From positions 1,394,501 through 1,458,500 of the forward strand of contig JAJTWR010000308.1 in NCBI GenBank assembly GCA_021613335.1: 64,000 bases of DNA, read 5' to 3'. The notes under the pieces are model-generated. The model made no database searches and had not been told where the DNA came from. It saw only the letters and a list, made by a program, of their open reading frames with translations. The first letter of the stretch is position 1. The number at the start of each line of letters is the position of its first letter. Positions 12,701 through 24,748 of this stretch are shown here, one piece after another. The translations under genes were made by a program, and so were the position numbers. The DNA comes from Whitmania pigra (taxonomy: Eukaryota > Annelida > Clitellata > Hirudinida > Haemopidae).

Positions 12701-15700
12701 TGCTGAGGTTTCCTTCACTTGTACTCAAAAATATTTGGTGGAATTGTGTGCTTCATGTATCCTTCTGATAAAATGCAGACATTAATATCATCATTGTTAT
12801 CATTATTATTATTATTAATGTTATTAATGTTAATGAGTTTGGTTCACTGCTTTTAGAGCCTGGGAGATGTATTTGCCTGCCAGAATTTCTGTGCAAAACA
12901 TGTTGAAGCCAGTTTGTGGGAAGGTTTTGATCTCGACAAGAATCCAAAGGTGAAACTTTTGCTAAGAGGCTTTTCCACTCACGTCCACAAGTTGCTCCAA
13001 AGTCATGAAGGGGGACTTCCACTTGGGAGGTAGAAATTGCAAATTTTTGTTTTTTGTTAACAATCGTTGTTTATGCATTTAAATGAACTGTTGCAGTGTT
13101 TAATATTCTATCTTCCTGTATTTGTAGTTTCCCAGCCTGTTACGCCCGAGAATTCTCATCTCTCAAGTTGGTATTGGATGAGGATGGGGTGTCTCTGGAG
13201 CATCTTGTCTCGTGTGTTCCTGGAGTGGAAATTGTGACTCTGCCGTTCGGTATGAAAAGACTCCAGTGGTCGGAAAACCATTCGACACCTTTGCCAGGAG
13301 GTTGTTTGTAGATTATTTTTAACTTCTGCTGAGCTGTTTAAATCATTATGTTGATATAAATTTATTAATTGAGAACTATTTTACACTTTATATTGTTTAA
13401 GTTTTATTAACATTAAAATAAGTTTTAAGACGAAAAATAAGTTGGTCGAGAATGTCAACAGCCACTTAACTCAACAAAACTCTGTTCGACAGCAAATTCC
13501 TCTGGTTATGGTAGCCCTATTTTGAGTGAACAGCTGAATCATCTAAATCATGAAGTCTGCGAACTCCTTAAGAACACTCCAAAGTGTTGCATTGAGGTCT
13601 CCAAGTTCCCAACTCTCTACCAGCAGTATTTTGGCAGGCAGTGCAGGAGTTCTGATTTTGGCTGCAACGGCCTCGATGATTTGCTCAAAAGCCTTTCACA
13701 ATGTGTCCAGGTAATGCTAAACCATTTTAATGTAATATAAGTCAACTGTCAAAAGTAATTGTTTCAAATATTATCTAAGCAGTTGGCAAATGTAATTTAT
13801 TCTGTGCACTGTTAACTCCAAGAGATGATTTCTTAGTGGATGTTCTGATTAAATAGGTCGTTGGTTCTGGGAGTTCAAGTTGCATCACTTTGATTCACCA
13901 ACTTCAAGTCTCACGATTCTCTTCTGATCTCCTAAAAATTCTCAAGGTTCAAGGACAAAACCCACTGAATATTGTTGATTTGCCTCTGCTTTTTAGTATG
14001 TTCCACTTATTTGAGTGCATTAAGTTCAAATTTAAATGATTGCTTCATCAAAAACAGACAATGTGATTGGCAAGCCTTTCGACATCACAGAATTTGGTGT
14101 TTGTTACATTGAAGACATGCTCTCAGAGGTCTCTTCGTCATCGTCGTTTGTGGTCAGTTATTTGGGAATGTTTTGAATACATAGACACTAAATTGAAAAA
14201 TAGAGAGGTGATATTGCAAACATTAAAACAAAGTATGGTGATATTGCAAACGTTAAATCAAAATATAATGAGGTGATATTCCACTACTTCGTTGCAGCTG
14301 GTTTTTTAGCCTGTTTGAATTTGACCATATGATGCCCTAAATTAACAATTACTCAATAATTAAAAGTGGAAAATTTGATTTGACAAATCTGTTATTAATA
14401 TGATGTTTCACCATTTTATTAAAATTTTTAATTTTAGGTTGCAAAAATTGACAACGCCATTTTTCTGTCATTACTCAAGAAAGGTTTTTAAGTCTTATAA
14501 TATTTATAAGTCTTATGGAGCTCTATCACATGAAATTAATGCAGTTTAATTTGATGCAGTCAGAATTATAACTTTACAATGTGTTGTACTGAATTTAAAC
14601 CAGAGCACAGTATCGAAGAAGTTAAGCTGATCAACAAATACAGAGAGAATGTGGTGTCATTGCTGAGGATGTGTCCAAATTATTGCATCCCTTGTCATCA
14701 GTTTTTGTCTGCTTATTACCAGCAACACAAGGCACACTTTAAACTTGTGGATTGCGGCTTTACTCAACTCTCAGACTTTTTTGAGTCCATTTCGGAGTCC
14801 GTCAAGGCAAGCTGAAGCTGATGAATATTGCTGATTTTGATTTTATTTTAAATGTTTATTTATTTTATAAGATTGCGTTTATGCATTTTTTTCTGTTTAT
14901 CAAATTTTACCTTTATCTTCCTTTATTCAGCCTAAAAATATAAAATAATTGAACATTCTTTAAATTTCTTTAAAATAAATCCTAGCACATATATTTTCTG
15001 AAATTATACAGATTACCCAATATTTCATGGAAAAGTGCCTTTGTCTTAGTGAGAAGGAGTTGCTGAGACTCATGAAAGAGCAGTTCCTTGAGATTTTTAT
15101 TGCTTCAGAGCAGAGGTCATTGAGTAGCTCTGAATTAACAGAATTGTATTTGAAAACATTCGGTCATCCTTGGAGACTCAAAGATTATGGTGTCAATAGC
15201 TTTTCAGAATTGGTTGCCGAAATGGCTCCCGAGATATTGGTGTGCATTTGTTACATACTTTAGGTTTTGTTGATTGTAATTATCGTTGAAATAAATAATA
15301 TTTTAATCGCTCAGATGGAAGGTCCCGATGAAGTTGTTTTTAAAGTTCCAGAAATAATTGAGAAACCTCGTCCAACGTCCTTCTCATCTTGATGGATTTT
15401 TCGAACGGCTGCATGACTTTGGAAGATCTGCAGCGAATTTACCGATGCCACTTTCAGGAGAATCTGATGGAATGTTTCCTTGCCGAACACATGAAAGAAT
15501 TCGTCACTTTGCAGGTGCTTTTTGAAACTGCATTCTGTCATTGCGTTCTATAGCAATATATTATTTGTAGTATTACATGTGCTTGTAATTAAATTAAGAA
15601 TTTTGATACATGGGAGTTAAGACTTTATTCTACAAATACTAGCTAGATGCTGTAATAAAGTAGGTAATAGCTGATGTTATGCCCATAGCAGTGTTTTGTA

Positions 15701-17294
15701 TGTGTAAAACCTGATTGCTCTTTCTAGTCTGCATCTTTTAAATGACTCCTTTATATTGATTAGTTTTTATCCAAATAAATTATAAGTTTTATTTATGAGA
15801 ATTACATATTATATACTATAATTGTGATATTTATTTAAAGTAACATTTTTATTTTATTTCAGAAGTCATCCGGTGTTAAATGTCTCCAAGTTAAATTGTT
15901 AGCTGCACAGATGTTTGCTAGAGATGTAAGGTTATTGCTTTTGAGCCAACAACAGCAGCAGATTCCTTTATTGGAGTTTGATCAACATTACCAAAAGTTT
16001 TTTAAGTGGGTTTGAATACTTTCTAGACCGACATTTCAGCTTTTCTTCAACTCTTGTAATTCTTTATTTCTTATATTTCTTAGGATTTCTTTCAAGCCCG
16101 ATTTGTACGATCACCAAAGCCTCGCATCCCTTTTCAAATCTGCCTCGAGAATCATCTCCTGTGATGGCTGTCTCTCCAACTGGAATGTGTGTCTCCAGCC
16201 AAAGTTCAAAAGTATTACTCTTATTTAAGTTATTAAATTATTATTACCCTTATTATTAGTATTATCAGTAGATCTGATAACAAGTTCATTTAATGCATTA
16301 GCAAGCTGAACTATTTATTTTTTTTTAAATTTAGCCTGTTTGTATGAAAGAGATGCCTTCATTAAATGTAATGAATCTCAAACCCCAGTTGACCAACAAT
16401 GGAGTCTAAACAGAGGTCAGTTGTTTTAAATGAGCAATCAAACAATTTCTTAAACAATATTAACTTTTATTTATATTAAAATATTTTCTTTGTTGAAATA
16501 TTTTCTCAGTGTGTTCAGATGAGGGCAATGTAAAAGCGAATGTTGAACTGGATGGAATTGCGGAGACCTCCGCATCAAACTTGTTTCTTTTTGACATCTC
16601 ACCAAAGTTGGAACCTCACAAGAACCAAGAACCTGCAACAAGTGATAAATCTCTTCAAGGTAGAGGACAGAAAATATTTGCCAAATCTTTACTTGGGTTG
16701 TTTGTTGATAGTTTCTGCTGATTGCTCATTTCAGGCTTCCATGTCAAGACAAAAGAGAAGAAAGACTCAAAGATACCACTTTGTCGAACACCGATATCTG
16801 ATCTCCTGGCATTTGCTGCCAAGTTGTTACCTAGAGATGTTTATAAGAACTCTTGCCTGGAAAGGCAAATTGCGAGCTCAAACGGTGATCGGTTAAACGC
16901 TGATCAGTCACTCCCGAGATCAAAAACACTGGATTTGTCTTTGCTTGAGGACCAAAAAACTCCCCTAGTTACAGAGGGAATGCGTCCAGGAAAGCATCAA
17001 GGAATGTCAGATCCTGTCCCTCGCCATTATACCATAAATGAAAATTCAGGATTTGAAGCAGATTTTCCTCAAGAAAGAAATGGGAATGAATCATGTGAGC
17101 CACCAAATGGCAACATTTCACCAGAATGTGACGAAAAGGATGTGCAAAACAACTCAGAAATTTTGGATGTTTCCCAAAACATCAACGAGGACCAATTAAT
17201 AGCTTCGAACAACTCCACATCAACATCTGAAAAATCTTCTACAGCTCTTCTCAGGAGATCAAGGATAGTAGCAAAGTTCAACTTGACATCGTGA
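9757..17294 (+). CDS. MARF1: Meiosis regulator and mRNA stability factor 1 (NYN-RRM-LOTUS protein)
   Basis: By family, a cytoplasmic RNA-binding endonuclease that controls germline mRNA and retroelement levels. I resolve 23 exons in phase (starts 9757, 10028, 10261, 10532, 10921, 11282, 12177, 12437, 12593, 12857, 13128, 13493, 13857, 14058, 14438, 14604, 15012, 15315, 15863, 16084, 16335, 16510, 16735). Order: NYN/PIN nuclease with the acidic residues of FWDMEN, NAADDKL and SDINF; RRM1 (ILFVRNLPFF); a Ser-rich linker; RRM2 (VDLIISNLDYNIS); a series of LOTUS domains, each with an F-x-x-x-Y/F core (examples FPTLYQQYFGRQC and LSAYYQQH); an unstructured tail. The start sits only nine residues before the NYN domain, so the long vertebrate N-terminus is absent. 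Exon 16 ends in a GC donor. Exon 18 (15315-15514) is 200 nt and breaks frame. B3GALT converges from downstream. Confidence 0.93.
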
Positions 17295-17641
17295 ATGATG
17301 AAAGACGCTCTTTTGCGACAGGACGAAAGACAGTGCACTTGTCGTCCAGCGAAGTTGTTTGTAAATCATGTTCGGACAATGTCATTTTTTGAGCTTTTCT
17401 ACCATCATTGATCTTTCAAGGTGTTGAGTTGGTTTTTTGAAGTGGTCACACAATTGCAAGATTGTTCAAAAAGTATTCTGCACGTTTAATTTATGTTTGC
17501 TACATTTTTTGATCTCATCTGTTTCTAGGTATTGTAGATTAATTATTATTTGCTATGTGTATAATTATAAAGTTATGCAGAGACTCTGCTGTTTGTTATT
17601 TTGCAACTAGTTACTGCCAAGCATGTTTGAAATGTTTGCTG

Positions 17642-17647
17642 AATAAA
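17642..17647 (+). terminator. Polyadenylation signal of MARF1
   Basis: AATAAA about 350 bases past the MARF1 stop codon, followed by T-rich sequence. Confidence 0.55.
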
Positions 17648-17849
17648 GCATTGTGAATTAAGTTATTTTGAATTACAAAACCAAAGTCCAAATTGCACAT
17701 TTGACTTCTAAACTGATGTAAAAATTATGCAAACAAAACATTTGTATAAAAAACATTTAAAAAGCAAATGGCAGCAAAATTGTTTAAAATTGATGCAACT
17801 TGTAAAAAGATTAAATATTCACAACAAATTAAATATCCACATCCAAAGT

Positions 17850-17855
17850 TTTATT
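17850..17855 (-). terminator. Polyadenylation signal of the beta-1,3-galactosyltransferase gene
   Basis: AATAAA on the minus strand about 205 bases past the stop codon at 18062. With the MARF1 signal at 17642 this makes the two 3' ends converge without overlapping the coding regions. Confidence 0.45.
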
Positions 17856-18061
17856 TCATATCTGATGATATCACAAGATCAAATTAAATTGCTTGCAGAA
17901 ACAATTTTTTCAAGGCATTGGATTATAAATATTACTATTATTGACAAATTGGCAAAACAATTCTACAAAAGTCAGTGATTCTACTAAGTCAATGATTGCT
18001 GGATTTCTATATATAGACCTCAGCCAAAGTTTTCAAATCTTTGAACATATGTGAGGGGTTA

Positions 18062-19174
18062 TCAGCTGGGTGCAATGGTGAAACAGTTGCTGTCATTCAG
18101 TGATTTCCATATATTCTGCATATCCTCAACCTTCATTTTGGTTGAAGTCAAGACTTTAGAGGTTTTTATGTCGCACACACTTGCTGGTCTAGTGTTCCAA
18201 AATGCAAAACCATCCCTTTTCACTTTGGTTACATTTAGTATTTCAGCAAGAATTCCTGTTATGTAAACATCATCTATGTGTATATGGGGGACATAAAATG
18301 AGAGATTGAAAAGTTCCTCCCACAAATCCTTAGATATTATATAGGTTGATCCTGCATAATAGGGAGGGTAGTGGTCAAAAGGGAATTCCTCTTTGCTCAG
18401 TTTCCACTTTCCTGTTCTGTATACTTTAGAATGCACGCAAAGTGGTCCGGTAATAAATCTAGAAAATGGAATCTCCTGAAGAAGATTGAGAATCCCAGGT
18501 AAATTGAGGAACATATCATCATCACTCTTAATCAGGAATTTTGGGAAGTTGCAGAATTCTATCAAAAACTTGAGTCCCAAAAGAGACTTAAGAGTCATAT
18601 TGGCATAGGAATCATAAAAATTCCCTATGATGATGTCCCCATGCTTTGCATTTTCTTCAATCATCAAATCATTCAAACCATGATCTTTGTGAATACCCAG
18701 GACAAAGTATAAACGTAATGTGTGATTCAAATGTCCCAGAGATGGCCAGTATGTGTTTGAGCCTCTTGCAACAGAACCCCATGTTGTTCTAATGGCTTCT
18801 CTAATGGCAGCTTTTGTGTGGAAGCTATGAACTAGAATCACCACATACGTACTTTTATCACAAGCTTCTTTTGGAATAATCATAACGTTATAGAAGTATG
18901 GCTCCACAACAAATGGCCTTTTTCTGTAATAAATTTCTTCAGTTTCTTCTGAAAAATTTCTTATTAAAGTGTCTGAATATATGTGAACGAGATGGGAATT
19001 GACAGTGGAAAAGTAGTTTTCTTCACCTTTTTTAGAAAAATGAGGCACAAAATAAGGCAGAATCAGTCGTAACACTGTGTACGACGTTAAGAACCCGAAA
19101 AAATATCGGACATAAAACTTCATCCTGAATAGATCTAAACTAAGCCGTTTATTCTCTTTGCGATTATTTATCAA
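18062..19174 (-). CDS. Intronless GT31 beta-1,3-galactosyltransferase-like enzyme
   Basis: A complete 370-residue single-exon frame with the layout of a Golgi type II glycosyltransferase: short basic cytosolic tail, membrane anchor around residues 20-42, stem, then the GT31 catalytic domain. Family motifs in order: IREAIRTTWG (124-133), YFVLG, the block DIIIGNFYDSYANMTLKSLLG (about 160-180), the metal-binding triad in KSDDDMFLN (218-220), YPPYYAGSTYIIS (269-281) and HIDDVYITG (near 300; the usual first acidic residue is Ile here). By family it would transfer galactose or N-acetylglucosamine from UDP-sugar in beta-1,3 linkage; the acceptor cannot be read from sequence. Several N-x-S/T sites are present. 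A second Met at residue 18 could also start the protein. Intact with no stops; lack of introns is common in B3GALT genes. Confidence 0.92.
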   Translation of the reverse strand: MINNRKENKRLSLDLFRMKFYVRYFFGFLTSYTVLRLILPYFVPHFSKKGEENYFSTVNSHLVHIYSDTLIRNFSEETEEIYYRKRPFVVEPYFYNVMIIPKEACDKSTYVVILVHSFHTKAAIREAIRTTWGSVARGSNTYWPSLGHLNHTLRLYFVLGIHKDHGLNDLMIEENAKHGDIIIGNFYDSYANMTLKSLLGLKFLIEFCNFPKFLIKSDDDMFLNLPGILNLLQEIPFSRFITGPLCVHSKVYRTGKWKLSKEEFPFDHYPPYYAGSTYIISKDLWEELFNLSFYVPHIHIDDVYITGILAEILNVTKVKRDGFAFWNTRPASVCDIKTSKVLTSTKMKVEDMQNIWKSLNDSNCFTIAPS

Positions 19175-21775
19175 ATCTTATTAGAAACTAGGAACCATGT
19201 TAATTTAACTAACGAGCAATAGACAGGTTGTCGATTAAATCGCTTTTGAGAGCATATTGCATTATCATAATTCAGTGATGAATACCACCTCAGCATTTGA
19301 CTGGTCGACTCCGTCAACCCTCATTTTACCGGTTTTACCCATTTTACCATAATGAATCGTTCAGAGTAATGAGAGCTCAGCTTCAAAACAAGAATTGAGA
19401 ATAACATAGACCTAAACATGGAACGCGGGAAATGACTGCTTGAATCCTTCCTCAGTTGCTTTCTATCTCCGTCGTTTAATTATTCCACCAGTTCTAAGAT
19501 GTAATGAGGCATGGAATACGGAGTGAGGACCATTCGACCTTGCATTAAAGCCATATTTTAAGTGATGGCCTACAGGCAGCTTGCAAAATCGAATTAATAA
19601 AAAAATGACTTTCAAAGTAAAATCCCACTTCGTGAAACTGGTGATCACTTTGATTTCTTATAAAATCAGTTTTAAATAATAAATCGAAATATGGAAACTC
19701 GAACCAAGAATAGCAATACTAAGAGGTAATGTTTCCAATAAAAGCTGAAAATTACAAAAAAAAAAAAACGAAAGGGATTGATTGGCTATAATTGGCTCTA
19801 GTGGCTGATCTAGAACACTTTGGCGGGGTCCCATACACTGAAACCAGTGGGCGGCACAGTTACTAAAATTTTCTTCCAAATTGGTAAATTATTGAACTAA
19901 TTTCCAAAAAATATTATTTGGATAAAAATAGATTTAACCTATTTTTCTTTTATTTTACAAATCACGGGGAAAGACATGGCCCCTAACTAAATCCGCTGCT
20001 CGTTTACCAAGGGTTGCGTTCCTGCGAACAACCGTGTCGCTGCTATCCTAAGTATCTTCAGCATGGAATCAGCAGACGGGGGGTACTAAGTAGTTGTACT
20101 CATACTTGGACCTCAAGTATTTGTTCTCATTTTATTGAAAATCATATTTATTGACGCTTATTTAGCTAGACTTGTGAATTGAAACTTAGCAAGATTATAA
20201 GTTACTTCCTATTCAGGTTGTTTGACATTTGAAACGGTTTTGCAACAAATCAAATTCCATCGTTTAATGTACGAGAATTTACTTATTCTGCTTATAACGC
20301 AATTCTTTCTAAATTGTTTAGTGCATATAATCAATGGCATCACCAGGGTTAATGTCACCCCTTAAAGACTTCCACCATAAGCCTTAAGTTGGTAGCCCAA
20401 AATGTGATAATCCAAAAAAAGTTTTCAGCTTCTCGGTGGAGGCTAACCTGTTTTTGTTGTTCAAGAGGCTGAGCTGACAAGCAAAAAAAAAAAAGGTTTA
20501 CATCATAAAATTAAAGCTTTAAGATTTTGGTGTCATCATGGTGCTAGATGTAATGGTCGTTTTAGGGCATTGTTTGAGAAGTGACGGGAAAAAGCCAATC
20601 CACTGGTAATGCAGTAATATAATAATAACAATAAAAACAATAATAATAGTAATAATAATTTAGTAACAGGTTACCTTCTAGACTGGAATTATGTCCTATT
20701 GGGATAAACCATGATTTTTTTGTTTTTTGATTCAGAAATAAACGAATTCAAAATCTTTAAAAAATGTACTCGTACTTGGTCCCATGTCTTGGAATCAGGG
20801 ACGTCATTTCAGCCTTTTCCAAGAGGGAGCAAATCCTCGCACTTCGGAACTCGATCTTTTTTTGCTTTTAGCCAAAATTAGGGATGGGGGTGCAAACACT
20901 CGTAAAATACGAAGTGACCTTTTTTTGCGTCTAATCCCCATCCCAAATTACGTGCCTGCATGGAATCATGCGTTTAGCTATCCAACAGCACTATACTCTA
21001 TCGATATATATTTGCACACATAAGGAAAATTTGGAAAAAACCATATTCACAAGTGGCGACCAACAAATTCTGTGCAATGCAGCCAACTGATGACAGCTAA
21101 GTCGGAAATGTAATCCATCAGTTCATTTTTAAACAGTTATGTATGAATGGTATGTAATTACTCGGACTCGAAAAAGTATCAATGAATTTGACCAAGAGGC
21201 ATCTGTATAAACACCCACACTACTTCAACATATAAACAGATAAATTTTAAAAAATGGGGAGTATTTCTTGAAAAGTTTTGACAAAAGACATACATAAAAG
21301 CACATGCCAATGAAAATCTTTTATTTTGGATTTTGTTGAAATTCTACAACACCATCTGAATATCTCCAACTCTTTGGCCTGATAAGAACTTTGGGCAATT
21401 GTTGTTCATTAACTTTGCAAATCTTTGGTACAATTGAATACATAAAAACACATAAACCAATAAATTAGTTTAAAATCATGCTTCAATTAAGAGTTATTCT
21501 AACAAATTAAAAAAAAAAAAAAACACGTTTGGAAGATATAGGTTAGTCCCCTTCAATTGAAGTAAATCCATCTAAGATCCCTTTCACATTAGCATGACTG
21601 TCACAATGGTAAAGATCACAATATAAGGTCCAACTCAATCTTTTTAATCCCATCAGTTTAAGACTAGGCTTTAATTAATAATAAGCACAAGATAATTTTT
21701 GCCATAAATATAAAAATTACGCACGATTCAAGAAATTTGCAGTTGAAGGCAAACAGTATAATCTCAGTTTGGTCT
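19175..21775. other. Intergenic, no gene seen
   Basis: Contains poly-A/T runs (near 19755, 20485 and 21510) and short (AAT)n at about 20620-20660. I looked here on the plus strand for PDZ exons that might belong to the SH3-GUK gene at 24.7 kb and found none. Confidence 0.6.
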
Positions 21776-24131
21776 TCACATGACGGAACACTGAAATAGA
21801 TGATTAGTGATTAGAAATCATGTTAAAAAGTAATTTCTGGAGCAAATATGAATCCATTAAAATACCCACCAAACTTTTCTTATCTTTCCCAACACTACTG
21901 CTGGACACGGTGGACACTCTCGGCCTTTGTGGGCCAGAAGTTGGTGCTTGCTGGCGATCTGTGCTCAGAGGAGTTGCCTCTGCTCTTTTGTTTTCCTCTT
22001 CCTGCAGTTTCATTGCAATCTCATGGCTGAAAATGCATTGTATTTTTGACTGCTTTTTGATTGACCTTGCTATTAGTAACTGTTGTGATCTTATAATTAA
22101 TTCATAATTAGATTGCGTTGTAACTGCTAATTAATTAGCATGCAAACAATAATCAAATAAATACATGCTTATGATATGAATGAAAAGAGATGATTTTCAC
22201 TAAAGAAATCAGACTAATTACTTACAAATTAAAAAAAAACTACAAATCTCACTCACTCGGATAAATTGGCCCAATTTGAAAATTGGTCAACAGTTTCAGC
22301 CTGTTCCCTCTGCAAGGAGAGAGCGACAAGATAGCTAAAGTAAAAGAAAATATTTTTACTTGACATGCATTTATACCTATAAATACATTTACAGTTCATA
22401 ATTTATTCAAAATTTTTGACCCCGCAATATCAGACATGAAACAAAACACAAATTCTAAAACAACTAAACTTGAACTCACTCTTGATCAATTTGTTCGGTC
22501 GTGTTTGTGAATGAAGTCGTTTGTACTGTGGGTTTGGAAGCCGACTGTTGGAAAACTCTGAATCCAGCATCAACAAAGTGGCTGTCACCCTCAATGTTGG
22601 AAAGGGTCTCCCAAACTACCCCAGCTTCATGGAGAAAGCCCTGGTCTGTCGCCAGTACGTACAGCTCCCCCTTAAATGTAGTATTCAATAATTAATTTTA
22701 TAAGATTTAAGCATCACTCAAATTACATTTAAAACTGATTAAAAGATCAGTACTCAACCAGTTCCTGACTCACATTGTGTTTGAGGAGAGTGTGGAAATG
22801 GTTGTTTCTGAAAAGAACACCCATTTGGGAATCTTTCAAGGTGGATGACAATTCACTCAAGCCATGGTAGGTAATCTGAGATGCTGAACTCCTCAGAAAC
22901 TCTTCAGCAACAATAGCTGAAACCAAGTAAATGTGCCCACTTAGCCAAACCAACTTAAATTCAATACCCATCGCATATCTAAATTCCCTGATTGACTAAT
23001 AATTTCAGTAATTACCACATGAGTGGTAACAACTTGGTAGATTATCCCATAAACAGTTTAAATAATAAACACAACTTTCAACCAACCCTGCCCCGCCTCT
23101 TCGTTTTTCAAACTTGACTTCATGTTGATAATCTTCTCGACCAACTGGTTGTACGAAGCATGTCCGACCGCAGCAACGACCTCGAACGATTCAGGATCCA
23201 CCAGCCAGCCATGGAATAGAGGGATGTCCAGAAGATCAAACACTTCACAACTTGAAGTGTATTCAAAATCTGCGACTCCTGTGAACCTGATGTTGACGTC
23301 GAGGCCGGTTTGTAGTTTCGGAAACATGGCTATGGCATCGTTCATCTTTTGTTCATAGTTCAATCGGGTGTCGGGATTTATGTGTTTGGGCACGTGCTCA
23401 AAGATGTAGTCAGCAAGATGGGAGATGAGATTACTTGAGGTGACCAGCTCTGTTGATGGTTGGAGTTCAATTCTCTGCTGTAGTAAGAGATAATTCATAA
23501 TGGCAAGGAGAGGACATGGTCCATTCTCATTCTGAGTTATGATGGGCAAACTTTTGTTCTGATATTTTATCCATTTTACATTGTATATGCTTTGGTTATC
23601 CTCATAATCATCCTTTTGCTTTGCAGTGGAATCACCTAAAGCATTACAGGGCTCATCCATTTCCACGACCTTTTCACTGACATTATGTGGCTGAGCACTT
23701 GAGCCATCAAGACACGAACTGTTATTTTCTGCAATATTCTCTAGTTTAATGTCATCCCTTTCCTCCTTGGTTTCCATGACATTAGGTAAATTGAACTCAT
23801 TTGGATGCTTGGATTCTTTAATACTATCGACCTTTACAACTTGACAAGGATAGCTGATGCTTAAAACATCTGTAAGTTAAAAACAATTAGATATAACTCA
23901 TTCAAATGATAACTATATGAAAACTAAACTAATAAATGTCGTGAGTTGCTGGTAAAATAATGTAAGCCAAACAAATTTACTTTCTGCAATAGTTTCATCG
24001 TTTGGAGTCTCTTCAACTTTTAGTGACGTAGCTTCAATACCTTCCTTTTTCAGAGAGATATCGTGATCGAGTTCCACGTTTTCATTGAGTGAAATATTGT
24101 TGCTTTCTTCAGACATGACATAAGGAGCCAA
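21776..24131 (-). CDS. MINDY: MINDY-1/2 type Lys48-specific deubiquitinase (FAM63)
   Basis: By family, a cysteine protease that trims Lys48-linked polyubiquitin. The catalytic region lies in the exon at about 23870-23090: the oxyanion Gln and nucleophile Cys are in TQNENGPCPLLAIMNYL and the catalytic His in LFHGWLVDP. Later exons carry SSASQITYHGLSELSSTL with FRNNHFHTLLKH (22920-22780) and LYVLATDQGFLHEAGVVWE (22675-22600). A C-terminal helix with SHEIAMKLQEEENKRAE (near 22010) looks like the ubiquitin-interacting MIU segment. The last exon adds four codons and a stop (21790-21776), giving a tail KKSLCSVM with a CaaX box. The N-terminus is acidic and disordered; the start may be 24131 or the Met five codons later at 24116. 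A partial copy of this 5' end lies at 61318-61690. Confidence 0.92.
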
Positions 24132-24748
24132 AATTGACTAACGTAGTGAGTTAAGGGCTGTTAACGATCCCAAAAGTAATAGTACTAGCCGCGAACCAGA
24201 CACTGTTTAATATTAGTAAACATAGAGGCTTACCCATATTGTTAAATTAAAGTAAAAATTTATTTTTATTTTATTTGATAAAAAGGTTTTTGTTTGAATA
24301 AATAGCAAAATTTTAAATAAATTGTAATAATCCTATTAGTATTGACAATTTAAATCTAAATTTATTTATTAATCAAAACAAATATCAAATGCAATTTTGA
24401 AATATTCATGATATTACAGATTTATCTCGGAACTTTGTCTTGATCGTGCTGACGGCATGTGGAATAACCAGCTTTTTGCCTGGAACCAGATGGGCAATTA
24501 AATTATCATCTCTTTACTTACTGGGTTAATTATTTAGTATGATAAATAATTGTTTTCGAGTATTATAATAACCTTGGCTGTGTAGCCACACCAGGGCTTG
24601 CCAAAAAATTTGCGCAATGCAGACGTGTGATGGTGGTACATTAAAAACCACACACAAAAGGACTTTATTTGTAAGGTGAATTAGCATTTTAACACTGATA
24701 ATAAAGGTGATTATTGAGCTTAGAGTTTTTTTATGCCTTTTACTATAG
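24132..24748. promoter_or_regulatory. Short region between MINDY and the SH3-GUK gene
   Basis: About 0.6 kb between the MINDY start (-) and the first recognisable SH3 exon (+). It must hold the MINDY promoter. I could not find a start exon or PDZ exon for the downstream gene here. Small plus and minus frames are not convincing. Confidence 0.5.
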
